DNA of 64,000 nt, taken from NCBI RefSeq assembly GCF_963676685.1, contig NC_092345.1, forward strand, positions 82,959,592-83,023,591, read 5' to 3'. Source of the stretch: Mytilus edulis (taxonomy: Eukaryota; Mollusca; Bivalvia; Mytilida; Mytilidae). Of the stretch, positions 12,070 to 23,289 are shown piece by piece (position 1 is the stretch's first letter; the number at the start of each line of letters is the position of its first letter). Below the pieces are notes generated by a model that ran no database searches, was not told the DNA's origin, and saw only the letters and a list, made by a program, of their open reading frames with translations. The position numbers and the translations under genes are program-made.

Positions 12070-13232
12070 AAGGCGTCATCCCTGATATACGGTAAGGTAG
12101 ATGCTGTCAGATCGTCCCTGATATATTGTAAGGTAGATGCTGTCAGATCGTCCCTGATATATTGTAAGGTAGATGCTGTCAGATCGTCCCTGATATATTG
12201 TAAGGTAGATGCTGTCAGATCGTTTGTTTTCTGTATCATCCCTGATATATGGTAAGGTAGATGCTGTCAGATCGTTTGTTTTCTGTATTATCCCTGATAT
12301 ATGGTAAGGTAGATGCTGTCAGATCGTTTGTTTTCTGTATCATCCCTGATATATGGTAAGGTAGATACTGTCAGATCGTTTGTTTTCTGTATTATCCCTC
12401 ATATATGGTAAGGTAGATGCTGTCAGATCGTTTGTTTTCTGTATCATCCCTGATATGTGGTAAGGTAGATACTGTCAGATCGTTTGTTTTCTGTATCATC
12501 CCTGATATATGGTAAGGTAGATACTGTCAGATCGTTTGTTTTCTGTATTATCCCTGATATATGGTAAGGTAGATGCTGTCAGATCGTTTGTTTTCTGTAT
12601 TATCCCTGATATATGGTAAGGTAGATGCTATCAGATCGTTTGTTTTCTGTATCATCCCTGATATATGGTAAGGTAGATGCTGTCAGATCGTTTGTTTTCT
12701 GTATCATCCCTGATATATAGTAAGGTAGATGCTGTCAGATCGTTTGTTTTCTGTATCATCCCTGATATATGGTAAGGAAGATGCTGTCAGATCGTTTGTT
12801 TTCTGTATTATCCCTGATATATGGTAAGGTAGATGCTGTCAGATCGTTTGTTTTCTGTATTATCCCTGATATATGGTAAGGTAGATGCTATCAGATCGTT
12901 TGTTTTCTGTATCATCCCTGATATATGGTAAGGTAGATGCTGTCAGATAGTTTGTTTTCTGTATCATCCCTGATATATAGTAAGGTAGATGCTGTCAGAT
13001 CGTTTGTTTTCTGTATCATCCCTGATATATGGTAAGGAAGATGCTGTCAGATCGTTTGTTTTCTGTATCATCCCTGATATATGGTAAGGTAGATGCTGTC
13101 AGATCGTTTGTTTTCTCTATCATCCCTGATATATATGGTAAGGTAGATGCTGTCAGATCGTTTGTTTTCTCTATCATCCCTGATATATGTGGTAAGGTAG
13201 ATGCTGTCAGATCGTTTGTTTTCTGTATAATA
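12070..13232 (+). repeat. satellite array, 52-bp monomer with higher-order structure
   Basis: The first four units are 36 bp (ATATATTGTAAGGTAGATGC then TGTCAGATCGTCCCTG). After 12230 the unit is 52 bp, with TTTGTTTTCTGTATCA inserted, in about 19 copies. Diagnostic variants GATGCTATCAG (12623, 12883), ATATATAG (12713, 12973) and GGTAAGGAAG (12775, 13035) recur exactly 260 bp apart, a five-monomer higher-order repeat. Open frames in the array are meaningless. Confidence 0.93.
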
Positions 13233-13244
13233 TATTTTTTACTG

Positions 13245-13525
13245 TAAAATTGAGATCGAAATGGGGAATGTGTCAAAGCGACAACAACCCCACACTAGAG
13301 CAGACAACACACCAATGGGTCTTCAATGTAGCGAGAAACTCCCGCACCCGGAGGCGTCCTTCAGCTGGCCCCTAAACAAATATGCATATACTACTTCAGT
13401 ATTAATGGACGCCATACTTAAATCCGAATTATAAACAAGAAACTAAAATAAAACATCATACCAGACTTACAAAGGCCAGAGGCTCCTGACTTGGGACAGG
13501 CGCAAAATTGCGGCGGGGTTAAGTC
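13245..13525 (+). repeat. dispersed repeat family 'CAATGGGTCTTCAATGTAGC'
   Basis: Shares GGGGAATGTGTCAAAGCGAC, GTCCTTCAGCTGGCCCCTAA and AGGCTCCTGACTTGGGACAG with 55485-55765, and shorter parts with 4060-4170, 6640-6850 and 33240-33365. Probably a SINE- or MITE-type family abundant in mussels. Confidence 0.75.
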
Positions 13526-13529
13526 TGTT

Positions 13530-14955
13530 TGTCTTTTTAATATGGTCATGGCGTTATTTTTTTTTTAATTTCCGTATTCTTTTGATAACCTTCATGGTAT
13601 TCCCCCCCTTTTTTTTTTACAGTTTTTGTCTGCTTACAGCTGGACCTGTGATGTTTCAACAGAAGTTTGTATTTTGGTTGTTATCCTGAAAGAATTTAGC
13701 TTACCACCTTATAGGTTCGTCTCGCAAGTAATTTACAATAAATTCGTGTTGCCACATTCACTTTGTTTAAAGAGTTAAAAAAACTATGTTTATCATAGAA
13801 CTGATATGATATAATTTTAAGACTCTTATAGAAATTTGTTGTCTTGTTGCTTTTTTGGTTCAATATAATGGATGGGTTGGTTTTACAAATCGGTCGGAAT
13901 ATACACACAAGGTTACTGCCTTTGTTCATAATGAACGTCTACACGCAAAAAATACATCGGGGCGTTTAAACTGATAGACACGATAAAATTTTCAGTGCAG
14001 GTCACATTTTTGCGGTATTATTCTATTATTCTATACCGTAAATGAAATAGAGAAGGTTTATCTTGTTTGTATAGTATGACAATATCCTTTTGAAACACTT
14101 AAAAATAGAGATCACCCAAAATGATTTACATAAAGCCTAACTTGTTTTCGAAATACTTGATGTTCATGACATGATATTTAGCAAACCAAATCGCGACTTC
14201 AATAGTACAACGATAAATATTTACGGTTAAATCTTTTGTTCGAAATTACGTAAAACAGTTAATACCGGCGTTTTGTGTTGATATCTAAACACTATTCTAT
14301 TCACTTTTCGTAATCCGTTACATTTTTTTAAAGAAATTTCCAATGGTAATTAAAACTGCAAAGTATTCACATGCAGTTATTATATATTTTTAAAACGTTG
14401 CATTTAATTCTAATATTTATGTTGTCATATACAGTCTTTATTTTACTCGCATGCATAATGATACGATGGAGGTTAAAATAACAAGTGCATGCATTTTCAA
14501 CCCCCTCCCCCTATTTCACTACCATCTAAACATCTTACTTCTATAACAATCTTCCATATACATATATTAATGATATGTGTGCCAAGACAAGCCTTATTCA
14601 TGCATTGTTATTTGTATTTAGAGAAAAGAAGACAATTTAAATTTTAAAATTCATCAAAGTATCTTTGATTTTTTTTCTTATTATGATGTAAAAGTACGAA
14701 AATTTCGTGTTACGAATATTGGTCATACTTGGCTGAAATCTGGCAAATAAATACGAGGCAGAGCTGTCTCATTGGCCATCTTAATACCACGGTTTTTCCC
14801 CTTTTGTGTGTGTTTTAATGTTCAAGTAAAGATATCTTTCAGAGAGTAGTGAGTAAAACATTCAATTTTTATTCGCATAGATGCTTTTGAGAATTCAATC
14901 AAAATTCGTGTGAGCTATTTACAGATACAATACTTGCTACACACACTTTAAAAAA
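13530..14955. other. no feature recognised
   Basis: AT-rich; only a short GCTGTCTCATTGGCCATC dispersed fragment at about 14764. Confidence 0.5.
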
Positions 14956-14958
14956 ACT

Positions 14959-14973
14959 TTTATTATATTTATT
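14959..14973 (-). promoter_or_regulatory. poly(A) signals downstream of ninjurin copy 1
   Basis: On the minus strand two AATAAA hexamers (14973-14968 and 14964-14959) lie about 55-65 nt after the stop codon, as expected for a 3' end. Confidence 0.55.
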
Positions 14974-15025
14974 TGAAGTAATGATATTTTGTTCATGAAT
15001 GGTAACATTGTTATTGTAAATATCT

Positions 15026-15541
15026 TCAGTGTGGTATCATGGTTATATTGTACGCCATAATCAGCTGTTTAAGGAAATTAGGCTTCGTAAGATCTAATCC
15101 GTTTATAACCAAATTGAAACACAGGACTCCGAAAATAAGGCATACAATTGCAGTGTTAATTCGTCTAGCATGTATGGCCAGCTTACTTCTTTTCCCTGCA
15201 CCAGCATCGTCGGCAGCTGATAGGGCAGGCTGCTGTTCCATATTAGTGAACTCTTCTGTCATTGCCCCATCATCAGAAAGTAACGCATTATCACGACTCG
15301 CCTGTCTAAGCTGAAGTAATGCCCCTTCTATATATAATAATATTATTATTAATATTCCTATAGCCACCTGCATAAGTAACGACAATGAAATCACGGCGAT
15401 AGCAATTAATGGCTTGTTTCCTGCTCCTAGATCTCCGGCGAAAACAGATTTAATCTGCGCGACATTTGATAAGAAAAGTGCAACATCCAGCATTCCCAGT
15501 GAAAGTGCTTTTCTTGCATTATGTCTGTTTCGCTGTATATT
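15026..15541 (-). CDS. ninjurin-like membrane protein, last coding exon (copy 1)
   Basis: Open from a splice acceptor (TTTTCAG at 15548-15542) to TGA at 15028-15026, 171 codons. The exon starts NIQRNRHNARKALSLGMLD and continues ALFLSNVAQIKS, the amphipathic 'K..A..GMLD.AL..AN.SQLK' block typical of ninjurins. TM1 is at about exon residues 45-73 (IAVISLSLLMQVAIGILIII) and TM2 at about 128-150. Human NINJ1 is a plasma-membrane protein that oligomerises to rupture membranes in lytic cell death; that role is family knowledge and is not shown here. Odd feature: the segment between the TMs is about 54 residues and rich in D/E, A and Q, whereas vertebrate ninjurins have about 20 there. The N-terminal exon(s) must lie at higher coordinates and were not identified. 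No internal lesion was seen. Confidence 0.85.
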   Translation of the reverse strand, partial: NIQRNRHNARKALSLGMLDVALFLSNVAQIKSVFAGDLGAGNKPLIAIAVISLSLLMQVAIGILIIILLYIEGALLQLRQASRDNALLSDDGAMTEEFTNMEQQPALSAADDAGAGKRSKLAIHARRINTAIVCLIFGVLCFNLVINGLDLTKPNFLKQLIMAYNITMIPH

Positions 15542-15544
15542 CTG

Positions 15545-16280
15545 AAAAGCAAATTATAAGTCCATAAATTCATTTAGCATATTCTTCTGTATTGCGATAA
15601 GTGATAAGTAATTCATCTTACAGGTTTTATAAATTGAAAGATTATATACTAAAACAGTTAAAATATTATAAGCAGTGATATAGACAATTTAAATCACTCA
15701 AACATTGGAAAAAAACTAGAGGCTACCAGGACCCCGAATTACCATAGCAGACTCTTGAGAGACAAAATCAATTAAAAGCAGTCATTTCAGTAAGAACACT
15801 TCATTTGATTGTTTTTCATACATATTTAGATTCTGTAAAGTCGAGCCTTCTATACATGGCTGATTATACCATAAGGGTTTTGCTCATTGTTTAAGTTCGT
15901 TATTTAAACCATTGTGGTGACGTCAGCCTATTCATTTACCGTGGATTCTTTTTCTAGAATCAACGCTTCCTAAATCCGTCGCTGAAATTTTTTTCTTTGA
16001 CACATTCTCCATTTCCATTAAGATCAATTCAAATAGAATAAGTTCGAATATGTCTTATTTTGTAAAAACAGATAACATATTCGGATGCCTGATGATATGA
16101 AGATCTTTAAGGGCAGACGTGTTGTGTTATAATATATTTGTATTTTTTTAAATATTTAATTGTGATATCTAATTTATTGTAATGGATCGTTTGACACAAT
16201 ATCATGGTTAATTAAACTCACTTACAATACCTTCTAATTAAGAATAGACTTTAATTTTCAAAAGACATTATCACAATAGT
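15545..16280. other. probable intron sequence of ninjurin copy 1
   Basis: Upstream of the exon on its own strand; no further ninjurin exon recognised, only the half-arm of the 16.3-kb hairpin. Confidence 0.4.
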
Positions 16281-16283
16281 TTA

Positions 16284-16393
16284 AGTGATAGATACAATGG
16301 ATAAGCGTTGATTCATGAAAAAAAAACCATTCGCCCTGCGGGCTCATGGTTTCTTTTTCAAGAATCAACGCTTATCCATTGTATCTATATCAC
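16284..16393. repeat. long hairpin (about 46-bp arms, 13-nt loop)
   Basis: GATACAATGGATAAGCGTTG then ATTC.TGAAAA on the left and its complement CAACGCTTATCCATTGTATC on the right. The top of the stem is AACCAT/ATGGTT around CGCCCTGCGGGC. A related half-arm (AGAATCAACGCTT) lies at 15957-15969. Confidence 0.85.
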
Positions 16394-16399
16394 ATAATC

Positions 16400-17915
16400 A
16401 ATAGCTGCTTAAATCCATTTCATTTGGACTCTGATGGTTAGTTATCTCATTGGCAATCGTACCAAATATCTTTATTTTCATATTACTACATGTAGCGTTT
16501 GTTTTTCTGCTCTTAATATTTTGACCGTTATGTTCTTTTTTTAGCACCGGCATAATTATGTTTGTTGAAGAATCAAAATCTTGAATACAATATCCCGAGG
16601 CAAATTTACTTATAGTTTGATAAAATCCGCTCAGTGGTCTCAGAAGAGACTGTGCTTTTAGAGAAGATATTTGGCTACGAACGACGGACTCAGCTCAAAC
16701 AGACCTTCAGCCCAGTTCTTTCCATATTTATTTTCATTTTTGTTTATATTCTGTTTGTCACGATTCCATTAACTGGAAGCTTATTTTTTCAGGTTTATTT
16801 TACGAAAGCGAAGGTACGTATGTTAAAAAGAGATATGGGGTCAACAGAATTTGAAAAAAAAACATAAGTGTTTCGCCCTATTCTTGTCGAAAAAAAACTC
16901 ACCAAAGTCAGCTAATCGCAGGATTTAGAATATATATACAAAGCACAATTTTTCATAAAAGAGGAAATATGGAAAAAAAAAACATTTGTTTACCGATACA
17001 ATAATACAAGACGTAACATCTCAATTTAATGGTAATATATAGAATTTATTTGAAATGGGGAAATTTGAAAAAAAAAGTATGTAAACATTGCGATCAATAT
17101 CTTTCGGTTAGTATTAGTTCACCTTAATTGCAATAACCAAAAGGACATATTTGACTAAATAAAGGTTATGGGTTATTAAACAATAAATTTATAAAGGATA
17201 AATGTCTATTGTAAATAGTTAGTCGAAGTTGGACATAAGCATACAGATGATAAAATGAAAAATACTAATTTGTATTTGCATTAATATATATTTTTATTTT
17301 TGGCGCGTTTGGTACACAATCTTTAGAAATAAATTGGTGCAAATAAGTTGTAACGCAAATGATTTTTTTTTATAGCAAAAGTAAAACGTCAGCTGAATGT
17401 ATGATTTGTATTAATTTTTCGAAAAAGGGTATATGTCAAAATTGTATCATTATTAATAAATATAAACAACTTACCGCCAACACCGTCGCCATTTTCCCTT
17501 CACTTTAACTGTTTAAATATGTTTGAAATGACAAAAGCACAATAACTCGGTTCATTTCACATGTTACTCATACCTGTAAACCTTTAAAAAAGTACAATTG
17601 TTTCATTTTATGTCTCCTCAGGTAACATTTAAAGTGAAAAACAAAACCCATCTTTATAACTCTTACAACTTTAAGATGAAATTTGTAATAAACGCAGGCT
17701 CAATTACTGAATGTATTTTAATCAATATAAGCAGATACGGGCATCTTAATGTTAGTAAAAATTATAAAGTAGTACCCAAACTTTTTTCGGGAATTCATTT
17801 GAAATCCTCAACCTATTCTCGGGGAAGGGGATAGGGGGTGTTGTTACCTTTATTTTAGCATAATAAACCGTCCAAGGTCATCTAATATGGAGGAGTTTCA
17901 ATCTTAATTACAAAC
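16400..17915. other. no gene recognised
   Basis: AT-rich; frames at 16634 and 17598 start without context and resemble nothing I know. Confidence 0.45.
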
Positions 17916-17922
17916 AAAACGT

Positions 17923-18400
17923 ATGATTTATACTATGTCGCAATCGTGCTCTTTGGTAAATGGAACCTTCAGAGATTATAGATACTCCATTAGCAGCGAT
18001 ACCAAGTTTTTAGATGGCAAACATTATATTTATATAACCGAGCGGACTCTTGACTTGAAAGCAAATACTGAATACCAGACGTTCAACTGTTATTCCACTG
18101 GTACGAAATACAACATACTTGCAAAACTACAAATACTGTATATCAGTGTGAATGGGGTTAACATGCAGTATGTTATTGAGTCAGAAAATCCTTTTCACAA
18201 ACGTATGAACGGCCATCGTGGTGACTATGAGTAAAAGTTAGATCGTCCTCTCAGACGCCATTTGAGATTACCTTGCCATACTAAGACAGGTCGCAATCGA
18301 CTGGCTATCATCATCATTTACCACAACACTGCTTGGTCGAGGGAGAAGATAATCAGTTGGGAGAGATGTTAGATAACAGTATAAAAAACGTTGGCACCAA
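17923..18400 (+). pseudogene. decayed GIY-YIG-type nuclease domain of a retroelement
   Basis: The open frame ends NMQYVIESENPFHKRMNGHR followed by GDYE. It corresponds to the 'Q-Y-V-G-E-T-x-N-P-F-H-K-R-M-N-G-H-R-S-D' segment of GIY-YIG nucleases in Penelope-like and related elements. After a stop and shift the sequence continues LRRHLRLPCHTKTGRNRLAI and IYHNTAW, matching the following 'HF..PGH......I.I.E' region. Upstream CSLVNGTFRDYRYSIS may be the Cys-containing linker. The expected glycine after YV is replaced, so the domain is dead. Confidence 0.5.
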
Positions 18401-18409
18401 TCGTGATCA

Positions 18410-19245
18410 ATGAAGAGGTGTTGTTCTAATCTCGCAGTGCTATTCATTTGGGTTGTATGATTAAGCAGTTTCCTTATCCTATTAGCTTACCGCCTGTCGA
18501 TACGTTTATTTTTTAAATGCACAAGTCATGTCGTCTTTGATTCATGGCGTTGAAAAAGTCCATGGGATGTGTTTTAATTGATGCATGATTTTTTAAATGT
18601 ATTATTAATTTACTTTTAGTTTTTAGCAAGCTTTCTGTTACTGCGAGAACTCTCAAATCATAATCCCGTGTTAATTTGGCCTGTTGACACAATGTGTAAT
18701 GCATTTTTTTTTATTCAATGTTAACTTGTTTTGCGTTTTATCTTGTCTCACTAATTTTAATATGTACCACCTTTGATACCCTTTGCTTAACCTTGAGTTT
18801 TCTGTGTTGTGTTTCGTATATTGATTTGTGTCGTTCATTTTCTTAGATATTGCTTGTCCAATAGGTACAATGTGTATTATTTTATATTTTTAAATAGTGT
18901 ACGGGAAGCAAGAAAAAGTTGATCTGCTGACATAAAACCCATGTCTTCCTTCATTCTATGGTAGCACAATGAGCTCGTTTGCTGTACAGCCCATCGGTTG
19001 TTTTCGATTCGTTTGATGTGTTTTAGTTTTGATTTTGCTATTTTGTAAGGTACTTTCCGTTTTGTATTATCTTGGACTTCGGTATTTCTGTTATTGTTTA
19101 TATATATATATATATACACACATAGATTGAAAGGGGGCCTAGATAAAATGTAAGTGTACTTGTATTGTTTAAATCTGTATTCTCATTGTTTGACCTCATG
19201 ATGTAATTAATGAATCCAACGAATAAACTATAAATCAAAATCACT
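18410..19245. other. no gene recognised
   Basis: Contains fragments of dispersed families (TTGATTTGTGTCGTTCATTT, TTTGATGTGTTTTAGTTTTG). Confidence 0.45.
19095..19117 (+). repeat. (TA)n(CA)n microsatellite
   Basis: TATATATATATATATA followed by CACACA. Confidence 0.8.
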
Positions 19246-19246
19246 A

Positions 19247-19400
19247 TTAACTATCAACTTCAATATTATCAACTTCAACACAAACATCAAAAACTTCAAC
19301 ATCAACTTAAATTCAATACTTTGAACTTCATTAAATTGATATTCATGTGGCAACATCAACATAAACTTCAGCTAAAGCAATACTGTCAACATCTAAGCTA
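19247..19400 (+). repeat. low-complexity ATCAACTTCAAC-type tract
   Basis: Degenerate repetition of CAACTTCAACATCAAC-like words. Confidence 0.6.
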
Positions 19401-19799
19401 TGTTATTCATTGTAAGGGAAAACCAAACAATGAGGAAATTTAAAGAAAATATATACATAACATTTTCAGAGCTCCTTGAATCTGATTTAGGAATACACCC
19501 AACTATCTCTAATCCGAACGATGCACCTATAAGCTTAATATGACAGCTCCTATGACAATAAAAGAGCCAATTACCCAAATATCTTTCAGGTACCCTGAAA
19601 TTAAGTGTTTCAACTATACAAGGTTTGTTCTTACATAACCTTTTTTAACGTGTTTGAAAATGTCCATCGTCTTTGTGTCTCAGCAATGTAGTCCGACATC
19701 AACCGGACAGGACAAATTGAAGTAGTTTATTCTTTTCCAGAATTGTCGTTACTGAATTACCCAGCTGATCTGTTTTCTAAGAAGGAACTTTTATAATAA

Positions 19800-20345
19800 G
19801 TGACCCTGGATAAGCATCAAATTATATCTTGGATTGTTTTACAATAAGATTTTCATTAAAACTTGAATTTGCAATTTCTCTAAAACTAAGAAACCCAAAA
19901 TTTTAGCTGAAAATGAAGCTTTGGATAAACATGTTTCATATACTGAATAACAAACTAAATTAAGCGCATCTAAAAGTCTAGTTAATATACCAATAGTAAT
20001 AGGCTTACGACAGACGTGTTGCTTATGTCACTGAGCATCTTTTGAACAATAAAAGAATGAGTGTTGTCCAATAAACCATTGATCTTATGATTAAACCTAA
20101 TGCCTGAAAGGTACGCATTCCCAGTGGAATAAGAATATTCATCCTTAAACATGTCAGCTACTATTAACTAAATGTGAAACGGGGCATGGCCATACGTCAT
20201 ACAGGTTTAGTTTATGTTTAAAGTTTTGAATTAATTTAGTCCATTTGATACGTAGCCAAGTATTTGAATAACTCTTGCACTACCGATAAAGAGATTTAAA
20301 ACAGAACTCGACAACCACTTGTCCAAAATATAAGAAATGCCATTA
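19800..20345 (-). pseudogene. tyrosine recombinase remnant
   Basis: Translation in mixed frames gives LLDNTHSFIVQKMLSDI, then TRLLDALNLVCYSVYETCLSK and SFSAKILGFLV. These follow the pattern 'SF.VK.ML.G..R....R.PIT..IL..L..AL......YE..LF.AAF..AF.GFLR.GEL' of recombinases in invertebrate DIRS-like elements. The C-terminal H-x-x-R and Tyr parts are not recognisable. Confidence 0.5.
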
Positions 20346-20588
20346 TAATTTCTAAAATTATTTTCCAAAAACGTAGATTAGAAATAGGTCGATAATAAAA
20401 AGGCCCCGCAATTCTACCATTTTTCAATTCACTCATGATTTTTCCAAGCTAAATTTGGATCATGTAAAACAGACTTTAATGTTTTGCTTGTATGATGTGC
20501 TCGAAAACCATATTTAAAACCATTATATAATAAATTTGTCAATATTTTAACGGGGTAGTCAGTCAACATATTCCCTTAAACCGTAGTA

Positions 20589-22003
20589 TTAACAGGGGTA
20601 CAACCAAAAATACCAAAAATCATACTGTGATTGCAAGCTGTAAACAAAATTATAAAATTTGAAATGATTAAATTGCATCCGTGGAACATTAGCCTGCTGA
20701 CAGGGAAATCTTTTAAAATTATTTATCGAAAAACGAGTATTTGGGTTAAAATTTCCATGTGTATCCAAAAACCTGTTTGACTGCTCTAGCACTGGACTGA
20801 TACCTTGGTGCAAAACTGTTTGCATCAGGTGCCCTAGGGTAGTTTTGATACCTAAGAGCAGAATAGTCCGAAGTTACAGAACTTCGAGGATTATTCTTGT
20901 TATATGAATAATTTGTACAGTACATCGAAGGATGGAACTGGCTACATCTTATCCATGAATTCATGGATGTATACACAATTCATACGAGTACAAACGGCCT
21001 TAAAAATTATAATCGTAGCAAGGACTAATAACTGTGTGAGAAGTATAAGAAGATGTCTGTGGAACATGATTTATGCCTACTGCAATAAACTGAAGCCATA
21101 GCTGCCCATCAATGACGTCCGTCCCATGCACGCATATGATCACGAGCTTTTCTAAATCGAAATTGCATGTCATTTATAAACGTTCTCAAAAGGTACACCC
21201 CCTTATAATCGTAATGTATAGCTAATCAATTCATTTGCCAATTCCGGGAATCTTTGCAATAAAATTTTCATATAATTTAAAAACCCTTCAGTCCACTCAC
21301 CTAAGTTAGATAATGATTTACTTTTGAATATTTGTTTCTGTCAATTAAAATGTCTCCATCTTCATCAAAACCGAGCACTTTTTTCGGTTGATCAATATTT
21401 GAAACAAAATGTTTTTGTAAAGTAATTGTGCCAAATCAACATATTCTAAATTCCATATTTGGTTTATAATTTTTTGTGGTACAAACACATCAACATCATT
21501 ACTAGTAGGTATAAATAAAATCTCACCGTTTTGTACAGAATTACGAGCTGTGGGCTGCCCTGGGTGTACACATCCCTGATCAGGAACTTGTTGTTCAGCG
21601 GGCTGCTGAGGAAGTTGGAAGTTCAAATGAGTTGTGGTTGTAGAATTGGCTGTAGTGGTACAAACGGCTGTTGTGGTAATAACTGCTGTTGTGGTTATAA
21701 CTGATGTGGTGGCAATAACTGATGTGGTGGCATTAATGGCTGTTGTGGTGGCATTAATGGCTGTTGTGGTGGCATTAATGGCTGTTGTGGTGGCATTAAT
21801 GGCTGTTGTGGTGATATTAATGGCTGTTGTGATGGTATTAACGGCGGTTGTGGTGGTATTAACGGCGGTTGTGGAATGGCTATATTTTGTCTTACAATTT
21901 CAGCTCTCTTTGGGCGAAGCCTTCTGTTTACCGGTAGCTGTATTTGATTTTGCCTACGTACAGCACGGTTTGGCAGCACCCTCTCCCCTTTTCCTCTCGG
22001 CAT
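20589..22003 (-). pseudogene. degenerate gag-like ORF of the DIRS-like element
   Basis: Starts MPRGKGERVLPNRAVRRQN, then about ten PPQQPLM-type repeats. A TAA and a frameshift separate this from NFQLPQQPAEQQVPDQG, ILFIPTSNDVDVFVPQK and NQIWNLEYVDLAQLLYKN. In further shifted frames come WTEGFLNYMKILLQRFPELA, DMQFRFRKARDHMRAWD, SSARAVKQVFGYTWKFNPNT and a cysteine-poor ruin of the terminal zinc-knuckle region. At least four lesions make a functional product impossible. Confidence 0.6.
21650..21880. repeat. 21-bp coding minisatellite (PPQQPLM on the minus strand)
   Basis: Ten or more copies of a 21-bp unit (GGCTGTTGTGGTGGCATTAAT and variants). Being a multiple of three, changes in copy number keep the gag-like frame. 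Copies degrade toward 21650. Confidence 0.85.
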
Positions 22004-22019
22004 ACTGGCTTAAACAAAT

Positions 22020-22940
22020 AATTACAATGTTAGTCAATGCATTAGTAAAATAGTATATCATTTGTCAATGTTACATCCCTTAATCAAACAATTGAATCAA
22101 TATTGAAATACAAATATTTCAATTTTTACCATTGACTAATTAGTATTAAGATACAATGGCAATAACCAAAGTAGAAAAAACCGCAAATGATTGATTGTGG
22201 CTGTCTATGTCCAGTGGCAGATATTTCAAGTATATTCATAATGATAATATCATATTGATAACAAAAGTCATTAAAGAAAATAATTATTGTATCTACCGAA
22301 TATCAATTGAAGTGGCCTTCGTTAATGAGAAATATTCCTATCCTATAATCGACTATAATACATGAAAACTATGAAACAATTAAATCGAAAAGTATATATA
22401 TTTAAATAGTCAACTAACATCCTTGATGGCTCGCAAAAGTTTACAAAAAGAAATGATTCATTAGGTACGGAAAGTGATTTTTTTTTTTTTAAATCAACTG
22501 ATCTAAAAAAACTTGACCTCATTTTAAAGGCATTGTGAAGACATTTTCAAAACAGTTTCACTTTTATCAATACACATAATAACAACGCAGAAATAGCAAA
22601 TTTTCAAAATGGTAATTTTTCACTACTCTGGAAAAACTGTTGCCTCTCTTTAAAAATTAATAAAATATATATATTTTTGCTTCTTTTACATCTTGTTAGT
22701 CAATTTCAATCCTCCATATTAAGTTTTTTGGTCAAAATAGAAGCTTAAAGCATCAAAATGTCAACCACTCTCATGAAATTCTATCGTCCAAAGTCACATA
22801 ACATGACGATTTTTGTTTATTCCTTTTTTCAGAGCATCAGTTGGTATATTGAAAATGTAAAGTAAAACTTTATTAACATTTGAATGTAAAGAAACAAAAT
22901 ACGAAATATTACTCTTTATATACAAATGTATATGTTTGTG
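22020..22940. other. no feature recognised
   Basis: AT-rich non-coding sequence beyond the 5' end of the DIRS-like remnant. Confidence 0.45.
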
Positions 22941-22944
22941 TGTG

Positions 22945-23285
22945 TGTATAAAAAAGATGTGGTATGATTGCCAATGAGACAACTCTCCACAAAAGACCAA
23001 ATGATACAGAAATTAACAACTATAGGTCACTGTATAGCCTTCAACAATGGGCAAAACCCATACCGCATAGTCAGCTATAAAAGGCCCCGAAATGACAAAT
23101 GTAAAACAATTTAAACGAGAAAACTAACGGCCTAATTTATGTACAAAAAATGAACGAAAAACAAATATTTAACACATCTACAAACGAAAACCACTGAATT
23201 ACAGGCTCCTGACTTTGGACAGGCACATACATACAGAATGTGGTGGGGTTAAACATGTTAGCAGGCGCCCAATCCCCCCCCTGAC
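22945..23285 (+). repeat. dispersed repeat 'GGTATGATTGCCAATGAGAC'
   Basis: Carries AGACAACTCTCCACAAAAGA, AACAACTATAGGTCACTGTA, GCATAGTCAGCTATAAAAGG and GGCTCCTGACTTTGGACAGG. Related degenerate copies lie at 180-480 (+) and, inverted, at 35690-35750 and 59030-59160. Confidence 0.75.
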
Positions 23286-23289
23286 CTGT

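Larger units (their letters stand above)
19393..22017 (-). mobile_element. decayed DIRS-like (tyrosine recombinase) retroelement
   Basis: In minus-strand order: a Pro/Gln-repeat and 'VPQKIINQIWNLEYVDLAQLL' gag-like ORF (22003 to about 20589), a short GRIAGPFYYRPISNLRF block resembling the N-terminal DIRS reverse-transcriptase motif (about 20420-20370), tyrosine-recombinase remnants (about 20160-19800) and a C-terminal DIWVIGSFIVIGAV block (about 19600-19540) resembling the SGNH-type domain found at the end of such ORFs in invertebrates. All parts are broken by stops and frameshifts, and most of the RT is deleted. The assignment rests on remembered motif order. Confidence 0.6.

Noticed and set aside
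12000-13276. Repetitive open frames and a CRISPR-like look of the 12-kb array
   Set aside because: Direct head-to-tail monomers without unique spacers; frames arise from 36- and 52-bp periods; the genome is eukaryotic.
15039-15314. 91-codon frame antisense to ninjurin copy 1
   Set aside because: Shadow of the real exon; same for antisense frames over copies 2 and 3.
16634-16867. 77-codon plus-strand frame LLEKIFGYERRTQLKQ, faintly annexin-like
   Set aside because: Similarity too weak, starts at GTG, no matching exon nearby.
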